64,000 bases of DNA from positions 49,763 to 113,762 of IMG/VR virus record IMGVR_UViG_3300046747_000672; one strand, 5' to 3'. Source of the stretch: a virus. Position numbers and translations under genes: made by a program. The notes beneath the pieces were generated by a model. The model had not been told where the DNA came from, searched no databases, and saw only the letters and a list, made by a program, of their open reading frames with translations. Positions 22,375 through 29,816 of the stretch are shown here, in pieces (position 1 is the stretch's first letter; every line of letters begins with the position of its first letter).

Positions 22375-22925
22375 CGCAATCCGTTCTCCGCATCGGCAAC
22401 GAGCCCGTCCAGAAACCCGGCCGGTCGAAGCAGGACTACGAGACCCCGCCCGACCTCATCGCCGCCATCGAGGCGCGATGGGGCAAACTCACCGTCGACC
22501 TCGCGGCGCGCGCCGACAACGCGAAGTGTCCGCGCTTCATCACGCCGGAGCAAGACTCGCTGGTTCAGGATTGGGCGGCGTGGATCGGCGACGGCATCGG
22601 GTGGCTGAACCCGGAGTTCGCCGACATCTCGGAGTGGGCAGCGAAGTGCGCCGGATGCATTGGCATCAGGGCCATCATGCTCACGCCAGCGTCGATCGGC
22701 AGCGAGTGGTTCGCTGACCATTGCGAACTGACCGCGAAAGTCGTCGGGCTCCGACCGCGGATCTGCTTTGGCGGATGCCATCAGCTCTACCCGGCGAAGC
22801 ACCCGAAAGCCGGACAACGTAACTGTGACGAGTCGTGCTTTGGCTGCGCGACCTATCCCAAAGATTGCATGCTGACGCTGTGGGGATTCGGGCCGCCGAC
22901 GTTCGAGTCGTGGAGGTGGAAGTGA
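22371..22925 (+). CDS. Phage Dam-type adenine methyltransferase
   Basis: 184 residues from TTG at 22371 (TTGA overlap) behind a strong GGAGG. DYETPPDL (residues 22-29), LAARADNAKCPRFITPE and the catalytic WLNPEF (78-83, in place of DPPY/NPPY) match the phage N6-adenine methyltransferase family (PF05869). Such enzymes methylate GATC-like sites or protect phage DNA. Late cysteines (NCDESCFGC) may bind metal. Confidence 0.85.
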   Translation: MTQSVLRIGNEPVQKPGRSKQDYETPPDLIAAIEARWGKLTVDLAARADNAKCPRFITPEQDSLVQDWAAWIGDGIGWLNPEFADISEWAAKCAGCIGIRAIMLTPASIGSEWFADHCELTAKVVGLRPRICFGGCHQLYPAKHPKAGQRNCDESCFGCATYPKDCMLTLWGFGPPTFESWRWK

Positions 22926-23155
22926 CCACCGACCGCGCCGCCTACGTCCGCCACTGGGACGCCATGGTCCCCCGCTACGCGCAGTGCGTCACCTGCAGCC
23001 GCACGCGCGAAACCGCCGGCGGGCTAGCGCGGCTTTCGGTCGACGGCTGGACGTTCGAGCTCCGCGTGCAAGGCCTCGCGTTTCGCTGCGCGGAGTGCTC
23101 GGCGGCGGCGGCGCACCGAGATGCCTCAGAAAAACGAAGGATGGCCGCACGATGA
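22922..23155 (+). CDS. Small zinc-ribbon protein
   Basis: 77 residues from GTG at 22922 (GTGA). CVTCSRTRE at residues 22-25 and FRCAECSAA near 62-66 give a CxxC...CxxC ribbon. No further domain. Function unknown. Confidence 0.65.
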   Translation: MTTDRAAYVRHWDAMVPRYAQCVTCSRTRETAGGLARLSVDGWTFELRVQGLAFRCAECSAAAAHRDASEKRRMAAR

Positions 23156-23445
23156 CAACGAAGCGTTTCGACCTCACCCCCATCGAGCCGGTTCTTCCCG
23201 GCCCGCCGCTGACCCGCGAGGAGTTCCGCGCCGCGAGCCAGAGAATCAGCCCGCATCCTCGAGTGCCGGACGAAGTCCCCGTCACCATCGCCGCCGGCTA
23301 CCTGAACGACCCCACCATCTGGTGCTACTGGGAGACCGAGTACGCCGACGAGGGCAGCGTCGGGCCGTTCGCCTCGCGCGAGGAGGCGGCTGCTCACGCG
23401 GTGTCGATGGGGTATGCGGTGGCGGAAGAAGGAGAGGCGCAGTGA
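23152..23445 (+). CDS. Hypothetical protein
   Basis: 97 residues from ATG at 23152 (ATGA). It contains TIAAGYLNDPTIWCYWETEY and GPFASREEAAAHAVSMGY, a layout seen in small phage proteins. No function assigned. Confidence 0.65.
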   Translation: MTTKRFDLTPIEPVLPGPPLTREEFRAASQRISPHPRVPDEVPVTIAAGYLNDPTIWCYWETEYADEGSVGPFASREEAAAHAVSMGYAVAEEGEAQ

Positions 23446-23708
23446 GTGAGCGTCGAGTCGCCCCCCATCAGCTTATCGCCTTGCTTGCCTCGCTGGCGAC
23501 GGGGCAGGACGCCGACGTGGGCCCGATCGGGTACAGCGCAACGCCGCGATCGACGTCGGCGAGAACGACGTCTGAGGTTGCCTGCGGCGCACCTATTTCG
23601 CGTCGCAAAGTCCCCCGCGAACTGACGGCTGGCGAGCGACGCGCCATCGAAAGGCGCGAACGCAAGGCGGCCCGGCGACTGGAACTCGAAAGGAGACAGG
23701 GCCGATGA
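23442..23708 (+). CDS. Hypothetical basic protein
   Basis: 88 residues from GTG at 23442 (GTGA). Basic helical C-terminus (ERRAIERRERKAARRLELE) and a short Ser/Thr-rich middle. The composition suits a nucleic-acid-binding tail. Function unknown. Confidence 0.6.
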   Translation: MSERRVAPHQLIALLASLATGQDADVGPIGYSATPRSTSARTTSEVACGAPISRRKVPRELTAGERRAIERRERKAARRLELERRQGR

Positions 23709-23998
23709 TCTCCGCCGGCTACCACATTCTCTCCCTCAAATGGTCGCGCGACGGCGTCATCACGTGGTGGCAGGCGAACAACTCCGGCTACACGACGTGG
23801 CTGGAGAACGCGGGTGTCTATACCGCCGAACAGGTAGCGGCAAAGCCGGACTACTACAACGACGGAGAAAGCGCGCTCGCGGTGCCCGTGTCAGCGATCG
23901 CGGAAATGCGCCAGCGGACCATTGTGGAGATGACCTTTGAGAACTTGCGCATCGCCAGGGATGCGGCTCCGTCGGCGGCGGCGAGGAGGACAGCGTGA
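23705..23998 (+). CDS. Conserved small phage protein
   Basis: 97 residues from ATG at 23705 (ATGA). ILSLKWSRDGVITWWQANNS and GYTTWLENAGVYTAEQVA are typical of a small phage family found in many siphoviruses and myoviruses. Function not known. Confidence 0.7.
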   Translation: MISAGYHILSLKWSRDGVITWWQANNSGYTTWLENAGVYTAEQVAAKPDYYNDGESALAVPVSAIAEMRQRTIVEMTFENLRIARDAAPSAAARRTA

Positions 23999-24288
23999 GC
24001 GAACCAAAGAAGCGCGAGAAGTGGTCCTCCACTATGAGTGGCGAACAGGCGACGCTTTCAGCGCAGATCCGCTTTCGCGCGCCGAAGGCGCTCTATGTGG
24101 TCGTCAAAGTGGGGGACGCGTTCAACGCTGGCGATATCACGTACGCGTTCCCGCACGACGATTCCCCGTACGACTACGACCTCGAGGCTAACGAGTGCAT
24201 CCTCGTCTACCGGCTGGATGAGACGGTGGTACCGCTGACGCGGTTGCTGGATGGCGATGCTGGGGACGCTCCGAAGGAGCCGACGTGA
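23995..24288 (+). CDS. Hypothetical acidic protein
   Basis: 97 residues from GTG at 23995 (GTGA). Beta-rich centre (AQIRFRAPKALYVVVKVGDA) with acidic loops (DDSPYDYDLEANE). Function unknown. Confidence 0.65.
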   Translation: MSEPKKREKWSSTMSGEQATLSAQIRFRAPKALYVVVKVGDAFNAGDITYAFPHDDSPYDYDLEANECILVYRLDETVVPLTRLLDGDAGDAPKEPT

Positions 24289-24446
24289 CCGCCGAGTCGT
24301 TGCGCGTAGATGCGCCCGCTGGCGGGCCTTCGCTGCATTGCCAGCGAGACCCCATGTCCTGCCGGCCGTCGTTCTGTGCCTGTCACTGCGCTGACTGCAC
24401 TGCCGCATATTGGTCCGGCTCACCCCTTCCCGCGAGGACCGTGTGA
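24285..24446 (+). CDS. Cys-rich mini-protein
   Basis: 53 residues from GTG at 24285 (GTGA). Eight cysteines are packed in residues 19-44 (LHCQRDPMSCRPSFCAC, then HCADC), an arrangement of a metal-binding microprotein. It is coupled at both ends. Confidence 0.6.
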   Translation: MTAESLRVDAPAGGPSLHCQRDPMSCRPSFCACHCADCTAAYWSGSPLPARTV

Positions 24447-24610
24447 GCGCCTCAAAGCAGAACGGCAAGCGCAAGCGCCCGCGGAAGCTCACCGAAGAAC
24501 GCGCCGCCTCGATCAATCGCAAGCGTGACCTCGTCGAGGGCCCCGGCTCGCTCGAACGCGACCAGATCAGAGTTCGCGCTGGTCGCGGGCAGACCGTGAG
24601 GGAACCATGA
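24443..24610 (+). CDS. Small basic protein
   Basis: 55 residues from GTG at 24443 (GTGA). Strongly basic (SKQNGKRKRPRKLTEERA), with no folded motif. Possibly DNA- or RNA-binding. Confidence 0.55.
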   Translation: MSASKQNGKRKRPRKLTEERAASINRKRDLVEGPGSLERDQIRVRAGRGQTVREP

Positions 24611-25110
24611 CCGCCCCGAAGCAAGCCGCGGCGGGTGGCGCGCCAGTCTACACCGAGTCCCGCGCCGACGGGTGGCCGCTCTGCCCGCGGTGTGGTGAAG
24701 ACGAGCTGTGGAGCGCTGGCGATGAGACCGACCAATCCTTCAAGCCGACGATCGAAAGCATCGCAGGTTGCTACATGTGCGGATGGGAGCCAATAAAGCG
24801 TGAGTGGTCAGTGCCAGAGGTCCCACTCGCAGTGTTGCGTGAAGCGGCGATGCGCGAAGGCAGAACTCTTGTGCCGGTCATCAGGGTCTCGCCGAAGCAA
24901 GCAGCGACGGCCGTGTCACCGCCGACCGAGCGCGAGATCGCCGCCGCATATGCGCAAGATCGCTCGGAGCAGTACACCGACAAGTCGAGCGCGAAGTGCG
25001 CGCTGGAGGACCTCGCGGCAGCGTTGCGAGGCGGCGAACACATGGCGGCGTTCGAGCACGGCGAGCTGGACGACCTAATCGCATGGGCGAGGAAGCGGAG
25101 GAGGAAGTGA
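24607..25110 (+). CDS. Zinc-ribbon N-terminal hypothetical protein
   Basis: 167 residues from ATG at 24607 (ATGA). LCPRCGEDELW (residues 25-28) and GCYMCGWEP (55-58) form a classic CxxC...CxxC ribbon. The remainder is helical and ends basic (AWARKRRRK). Function unknown. Confidence 0.7.
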   Translation: MTAPKQAAAGGAPVYTESRADGWPLCPRCGEDELWSAGDETDQSFKPTIESIAGCYMCGWEPIKREWSVPEVPLAVLREAAMREGRTLVPVIRVSPKQAATAVSPPTEREIAAAYAQDRSEQYTDKSSAKCALEDLAAALRGGEHMAAFEHGELDDLIAWARKRRRK

Positions 25111-25544
25111 TGGGCGAGGCGATCGTTGGCCGGCCGCTCCGCGCGGCGTTTTGCTCGGTCATCCGATACGACGGCGCTTGCCGCCAGCTGTGTATTCGCT
25201 CGAATTGCAAGGAGCCAGCGCAAGATGCTGTCCATTGGACTTGCGAGCGGCACACGAAGGAGTTGGAGGAAGCCGCCCGATGCAGATGGGACGATGGGTG
25301 GCGCGGCCGCTGCGGCAAGCCTGCAATCGAGAAAAGCTGGTTCTGCGCCGAGCATGCGGGAAAGACCTGCGCCGGGTGCGGATCTCCCGCCGTTCGGTCT
25401 TGCGACCATACCGGCACCCAGTTCGTTTGCGGCGCCCCGATCTGCTCGAACTGCGCGCATGGCCCGGCGCCCCACAGCAGCTTGCTCGGAATGGGCGGCG
25501 GCCATCAGCCAACCGCCGCCGAGCCGAAGGGAGGCGCGCGGTGA
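25110..25544 (+). CDS. Multi-cysteine zinc protein
   Basis: 144 residues from ATG at 25110 (TGATG). At least a dozen cysteines and several histidines are arranged as repeated modules (CRQLCIRSNCKE, TCERHTKE, GRCGKPAIEKSWFCAEH, KTCAGCGSP, ICSNCAHG). Several zinc fingers are likely. The start overlaps the upstream TGA by one base and the stop couples to the next gene. Confidence 0.7.
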   Translation: MGEAIVGRPLRAAFCSVIRYDGACRQLCIRSNCKEPAQDAVHWTCERHTKELEEAARCRWDDGWRGRCGKPAIEKSWFCAEHAGKTCAGCGSPAVRSCDHTGTQFVCGAPICSNCAHGPAPHSSLLGMGGGHQPTAAEPKGGAR

Positions 25545-25867
25545 CAGACGAAGAATTGAAGGCCATCCACGCACGCGTCCTGCATCCAGGCGGAACGCGC
25601 GACAGACCAAGCACCGACCGCGCCGCGCTTTGGGTATACGCGTGCGAACTCCGCGCTGAACTGGCCTCCGCGAGAACGACTATCGCATTCCGCAGCGGCG
25701 AGTTCGCCGAACTGCGCGCCGAGAACGCGAAGCTCCGAAAGCAAATCGAGTTTCTCGAACTAGTCGTGCGGCAAGGCCCATTGCCGACCACGGTGCTGTG
25801 CGCCGCCGTTGGCTCGGACGACTGGACGGAGTGCGCGACCCCGCACGCGGCGAAGGAAACCAAGTGA
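25541..25867 (+). CDS. Hypothetical coiled-coil protein
   Basis: 108 residues from GTG at 25541 (GTGA). Residues 45-85 form a helix with Leu/Glu heptad character (FAELRAENAKLRKQIEFLEL). The C-terminus has a Cys pair (VLCAAV, TECATP). Function unknown. Confidence 0.65.
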   Translation: MTDEELKAIHARVLHPGGTRDRPSTDRAALWVYACELRAELASARTTIAFRSGEFAELRAENAKLRKQIEFLELVVRQGPLPTTVLCAAVGSDDWTECATPHAAKETK

Positions 25868-26664
25868 GATACTACCTCGACACCGAATTCATCGAGCGCG
25901 GCCACGAACATCCGATCGAGCTCATCTCGATCGGCGTCGTCGCCGAAGACGGTCGCCACTTCTACGCCGTGTGCGAAGACGGATGGGACGAGTCGCACGC
26001 GTCCGACTGGGTCCGCGCGAACGTCCTGCCGCACATCGTTGGCGTGCCGCGGCAATCACGCGCTGCGATTCGTGCAGGCATCGAAGCGTTCCTGTCGGAC
26101 GACCCGAAGCCAGAATTTTGGGGCTATTACGCCGACTACGACTGGGTTCTGTTCTGCCAGCTCTTCGGCAGGATGATCGACTTGCCCGAGAAGCTCCCCA
26201 GGTTCTGCCGCGACGTGAAGCAGTTCGCGGTTGCAGTCGGCAACCCGCGCCTCCCGCGCCAAACGGGCGCCGCGCACAACGCGCTCGGCGATGCGCGACA
26301 CACCTGCGAGATGCACGAGTTTTTGCTCCAGACCGAGGCGCAGCGCGCCCTTGTGTCCATCATCGACAGCGGCCGCCACGACGGCACCGATGCCGCGCAT
26401 CCCGCTTGGTGGCGCGGGCATGACGACGGTGCCCGTGGCGTCGTGAAGGCGCTTACGGCGATGCTGGACCGCGGGGAGCGCGGGGGCACGTTCAGCTCGC
26501 CGGAGCTGGACGCGCTGGCAACGAGAATCGAAGAACTCGCCGACGCGTGCTTCGAGGCGAGGCGACTTGTGCTCGAGCTTCGTCCGCACGTCGGAATGGC
26601 GAAGCGAGCCGACGAGGCGATCGCACGTTGGCACGAGGAGAAGGGAGGCCCCGATGCCGCGTAA
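25864..26664 (+). CDS. Rv2179c-like 3'-5' exonuclease
   Basis: 266 residues from GTG at 25864 (GTGA). RYYLDTEF (Asp 6, Glu 8), ADYDW (Asp 91, Asp 93), His 138 and NALGDAR (Asp 143) give the DEDDh order of the Rv2179c/PF16473 exoribonuclease family, with the signature ELISIGVVAEDG and YADYDWVLFCQLFG. Members trim RNA or short DNA 3' ends. Residues 150-266 form a helical tail. Phage role unknown, possibly RNA turnover or host mRNA interference. Confidence 0.8.
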   Translation: MRYYLDTEFIERGHEHPIELISIGVVAEDGRHFYAVCEDGWDESHASDWVRANVLPHIVGVPRQSRAAIRAGIEAFLSDDPKPEFWGYYADYDWVLFCQLFGRMIDLPEKLPRFCRDVKQFAVAVGNPRLPRQTGAAHNALGDARHTCEMHEFLLQTEAQRALVSIIDSGRHDGTDAAHPAWWRGHDDGARGVVKALTAMLDRGERGGTFSSPELDALATRIEELADACFEARRLVLELRPHVGMAKRADEAIARWHEEKGGPDAA

Positions 26665-26893
26665 CCCGCACCTGCTCAAGAGCCTCGCGTTCCTGCGCGG
26701 GCAATCGTCCGGAATCCAGATGGCGATCGAGTTCCTCGAATCGTCGCAATCGATGCTGAGGTCCAGGCGGACCGAGATCATCGCCCTGAAGAGCATGCTT
26801 GCGCCGCAGGAAGGCGGGACGAACGAAACGCTGGGCTACCTCCTTCGCAAGGCGGAGGAGTGGGAGAAAGAGAACGGTGGCGGCGATGATTGA
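26654..26893 (+). CDS. Hypothetical helical protein
   Basis: 79 residues, ATG at 26654 overlapping the previous gene by 11 bases. A helix pair (MAIEFLESSQSMLRSRRTEI, then LGYLLRKAEEWEKEN). Function unknown. Confidence 0.6.
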   Translation: MPRNPHLLKSLAFLRGQSSGIQMAIEFLESSQSMLRSRRTEIIALKSMLAPQEGGTNETLGYLLRKAEEWEKENGGGDD

Positions 26894-27077
26894 CTTGAGC
26901 GGCGACTGGTTCCCTTGTTGGGACTGCAACGGCACCGGACAGTCCGCGCACGAGATGCGGTGCATCCTCTGCGAAGGCTCGGGTGAAGTGTTCCTGTTTT
27001 CGGGCGAGCCGGACGCGGATGGCGCGCAAGGCGAGCCGTCTGAAGGTGATGCGACAGGAGGCGCCGATGCCCACTGA
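26886..27077 (+). CDS. DnaJ-type zinc-repeat mini-protein
   Basis: 63 residues from ATG at 26886. PCWDCNGTGQS and ILCEGSGEV are two CxxCxGxG repeats, the zinc motif of DnaJ central domains. An acidic Gly-rich tail follows. This may bind zinc or unfolded chains, but no J domain is present. Confidence 0.65.
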   Translation: MIDLSGDWFPCWDCNGTGQSAHEMRCILCEGSGEVFLFSGEPDADGAQGEPSEGDATGGADAH

Positions 27078-27420
27078 GTGCCCGTTCCACGTGGGGCAGG
27101 AGGTGACGATGGACGGATTCCGGGTCCTCCCGACGCCCAACCGAATCGAGACCGTTGTGCGCGTGTCTGAGTCGCCGCAGTTCGTCGAACTGTCGGGCGG
27201 GCATCGGTGGTGCTGGTCGGGCAAGTTCTTCTTCTACCCTGGCGAGCCGCAGAATGAAGACGGGCCGTTCATCCGTCCGACGCAGCCCGGCGACCGCGAC
27301 GCCATCGAGAAGCACGCGCTCGTTGAGCGCCTCTCGCGCATGGGGGAGGCGGAGTGGGCGGCGTTGGGGGTGGAGGCGTTGCGGGTCGCTGTGGCGGCCG
27401 TGGAAGGAAGGGCGCGGTGA
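27067..27420 (+). CDS. Paralog A of a tandem pair (PFHVGQE family)
   Basis: 117 residues from ATG at 27067. Starts CPFHVGQEVT, then a beta-rich centre and RPTQPGDRDAIEKHALVERL with a terminal helix. The next gene (27417) shares the PFHVGQE start and the QPGDREAAL helix, indicating duplication. Function unknown. Confidence 0.65.
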   Translation: MPTECPFHVGQEVTMDGFRVLPTPNRIETVVRVSESPQFVELSGGHRWCWSGKFFFYPGEPQNEDGPFIRPTQPGDRDAIEKHALVERLSRMGEAEWAALGVEALRVAVAAVEGRAR

Positions 27421-27863
27421 AGGAGCTGCCGTTTCATGTTGGGCAGGAGATCACCGAATGCGCGAGGGGTCCTGCGTCGTCCGGCGCCCATCCGCTTGAG
27501 CACGCGGTGCACTGCGGCAACTCTGGTTGCGATGGCCACTGCGAGCTCTGCAACGGGCATCGGATGCGCGAGGCGTTCGACCGCATGTCTTGGATTCCGG
27601 CGCGCGTGCACACCGTCTCGGAGGTGACCGACGATGGGATTCTGACGACGTCTGGCCGACGCTTCGGTCGCAGCGAATGCGCGATGTTCTGCCGCGCGTT
27701 GCAGCCTGGCGACCGCGAGGCTGCGCTCGAGTACCAGGAAAGGGAGCGCTTGCTTGTCGTGGTCCGCCAGATGCGCTGGGTCGACTGGGAGTCGTTGTCG
27801 ACCGATGACCTGCGCAGGCTCGTCGGAGCTATCGAAAGAAATCAATCGAAAGGCGGCGCGTAG
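27417..27863 (+). CDS. Paralog B of a tandem pair with extra Cys loop
   Basis: 148 residues from GTG at 27417 (GTGA). It opens LPFHVGQEITECARG, like its upstream neighbour. An added loop carries CGNSGCDGHCELCNGHR, a likely zinc site. It then resumes similarity with ALQPGDREAALEYQERER and a terminal helix. The last gene before the replication module's promoter gap. Confidence 0.65.
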   Translation: MKELPFHVGQEITECARGPASSGAHPLEHAVHCGNSGCDGHCELCNGHRMREAFDRMSWIPARVHTVSEVTDDGILTTSGRRFGRSECAMFCRALQPGDREAALEYQERERLLVVVRQMRWVDWESLSTDDLRRLVGAIERNQSKGGA

Positions 27864-27866
27864 CTG

Positions 27867-27933
27867 TTGACAATGTTGTGGGCGATGGGGCAGAGGTAAA
27901 GATGGGGCGACGTCGATAGGAGTTGCGAGGTGC
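27867..27933 (+). promoter_or_regulatory. Intergenic region with consensus -35 box before replication module
   Basis: A perfect TTGACA (27867-27872) lies in one of the few intergenic gaps in the rightward region. No good -10 box follows at the usual spacing, so an activator or a phage sigma factor could be needed. GGAGTTGCGAGG before 27934 is the ribosome site. Confidence 0.3.
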
Positions 27934-28473
27934 ATGGCGAAACGAGTGCAAGCGATGGATCGTCCGAAACCAGAGCAACCGTTTATCGACGATCTGCACG
28001 AGTGGATTTATCGACGAATGGTCGAGATGGAGCGGATGGACCAGGCAGATAAGTCGGCCGTAGCCGACCCAGAGAAAACGGATTCTCCGCTCGAAGCAAT
28101 GATGTTCGACGCCCTGACCAGGTCAGGGTTCAGTCAATCGGACGAATCTGGTCGAGACGGGATCGCGAAACTCTTCCAACAGATTCCGGTCGACACGCCG
28201 TACGGCAGATATCGCGTGGACTTGGCGGCAAAGCGCCGATCGGGACCGTACGTCCTCAGGCTCGCAATCGAATGTGACGGATTTGCGTTTCACCACGCGA
28301 CGAAGGAGCAGGTTGAGTACGACGCCAAGAGAGACAGGGCGCTCTTGCGCGCCGGCTGGCGCGTCGCCCGTTACCCAGGCTCAGAGATTCACCGCGACCC
28401 AGGGGCGTGCGCGCTGGACGCCGCAGGCATTATCATCGACTGGCTTGATTCGGTTGCGAGGGTCAAAAAGTGA
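27934..28473 (+). CDS. DUF559-type PD-(D/E)XK endonuclease-like protein
   Basis: 179 residues from ATG at 27934. The C-terminal half has QIPVDTPYGRYRVDLAAKRR, LAIECDGFAFHHAT and RDRALLRAGWRVARYPGSEI, the Asp...(E/C)D/ExK-like pattern of very-short-patch/DUF559 nucleases (Glu-Cys-Asp core). It is the first gene of the replication module and may nick or trim DNA at or near the origin. Activity not shown. Confidence 0.7.
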   Translation: MAKRVQAMDRPKPEQPFIDDLHEWIYRRMVEMERMDQADKSAVADPEKTDSPLEAMMFDALTRSGFSQSDESGRDGIAKLFQQIPVDTPYGRYRVDLAAKRRSGPYVLRLAIECDGFAFHHATKEQVEYDAKRDRALLRAGWRVARYPGSEIHRDPGACALDAAGIIIDWLDSVARVKK

Positions 28474-29816
28474 TCGGCGCAGAGCGCATCGACCGCGTCC
28501 CAGAGTTGAAGCGGGCGCTCTCGGATGCGCGTCAGGTTTGCCGCGCCCTCGGTCTTGACAAGGGCGCGGAGCCGCAGCGCGGCGGCTACGTGATTTGCTG
28601 CCCGGTACACGGCGACCGGAACCCATCGTGCTCGGTCAGTCGCGGCGATGATGGGCTTGTGCGCGTCCATTGCTTCACGTGCGGATTCGCCGGCGACGTG
28701 CTGCACCTCATCGCCGCCGTAAGGGGCCTCGATCTGAGGCGGGGCTTTCCGGAGGTCATTGAGGAGGCCGTTCGTCTAGCGGGCCTGCCGGAACTTCTGG
28801 AAGAGCCGAGGGCGAAAACGGTGGACGCGAAGCGCACGTACCCGATGCCAAGCGAAATTGCGTCGGTGTGGCAGCGCGCGGTTCCAGTGACGGAGCACGC
28901 CGGCGCGACCGCCTGGCTCGCCTCGCGTGGACTGGACGCCGAGCGTCTTGCTGCAGCCGACGTGGCCCGCGCGATTCCGGACGGACTGAGCTTGCCGTGG
29001 TGGGCGAGTTGGAGAGGGAAGTCGTGGACCGAGCTTCGCCATCAACTACTGATACCCGTGTTCGATCACATGGGCGAAATGCGGAGCCTGCGCGCGGGCG
29101 AGCTTCGAGCAGTCGAAGGTAAACCCAAGCGGCTTCCTCCTGGCGGCCACCTGTCCAAGGGACTCGTGCTTGCAAACAAGTGCGCCCAAGCGCTGTTTGG
29201 GCACGGTGCCCACTACGACCTTCTCATCGTTGAAGGCGAGCCGGACTTCTTGACGTGGGCGACTGAGTCCGATCTGGCAGTCGTCGGCGTCGGGTCCGGG
29301 TGGTGGTCGCGCGCGCACGCGAAAAGAGTCCCCGCTGGCACGAAAGCGGTTCTTCGGACGCATCAAGACGAGGCCGGCGATCGGTATGCAAACGAAATCG
29401 GCTTTACGCTGGCGCGTCGCGCCACGCTGCGTCGCCCCGCGAAGGACGATCTTGGCGACGAGAACGACCGAGTGCGCGCGGACTCGCGCGCCAAGTTGTT
29501 CGCCGAAAACACGTTGCCGTACCACGCAGATTCAGTCGACCCGAAGTCGTTCTTTCTTGGTCGCTCGTTCGCCGAGCATTACTGGCTCGATGACGAACTA
29601 AAGCCTGGCGTCTTTGCCGCCAGGTGCCCCAATGAATCGTTTCACGAGTGGGGCGAGCGGTTCGATGGCGCGACGACGGTCCGCGCGCCAGAGCAGCGCC
29701 TGTGCGCGGGAGACGGGACATTCCATTGCGCCCATCCGTTTTGCCGGGCGGCTGCGATGAGCAGCACAGAAATTGATAGCGCGATGCGGCGGCTCGCCGC
29801 CACGGAGGAACACTGA
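28470..29816 (+). CDS. Phage DNA primase (CHC2 zinc finger, Toprim)
   Basis: 448 residues from GTG at 28470 (GTGA). The CHC2-type zinc finger has Cys 44, His 47 and Cys 68/71 (CCPVHGDRNPSCSV, then VHCFTCGFAGDVLHL). The Toprim core includes LLIVEGEPDFLTW (residues 251-263) and an RTHQDEAGD segment. The C-terminus has further Cys residues (CAGDGTFHCAHPFC). It synthesises RNA primers for phage replication; a fused helicase is absent and is encoded at 30670. Confidence 0.85.
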   Translation: MIGAERIDRVPELKRALSDARQVCRALGLDKGAEPQRGGYVICCPVHGDRNPSCSVSRGDDGLVRVHCFTCGFAGDVLHLIAAVRGLDLRRGFPEVIEEAVRLAGLPELLEEPRAKTVDAKRTYPMPSEIASVWQRAVPVTEHAGATAWLASRGLDAERLAAADVARAIPDGLSLPWWASWRGKSWTELRHQLLIPVFDHMGEMRSLRAGELRAVEGKPKRLPPGGHLSKGLVLANKCAQALFGHGAHYDLLIVEGEPDFLTWATESDLAVVGVGSGWWSRAHAKRVPAGTKAVLRTHQDEAGDRYANEIGFTLARRATLRRPAKDDLGDENDRVRADSRAKLFAENTLPYHADSVDPKSFFLGRSFAEHYWLDDELKPGVFAARCPNESFHEWGERFDGATTVRAPEQRLCAGDGTFHCAHPFCRAAAMSSTEIDSAMRRLAATEEH

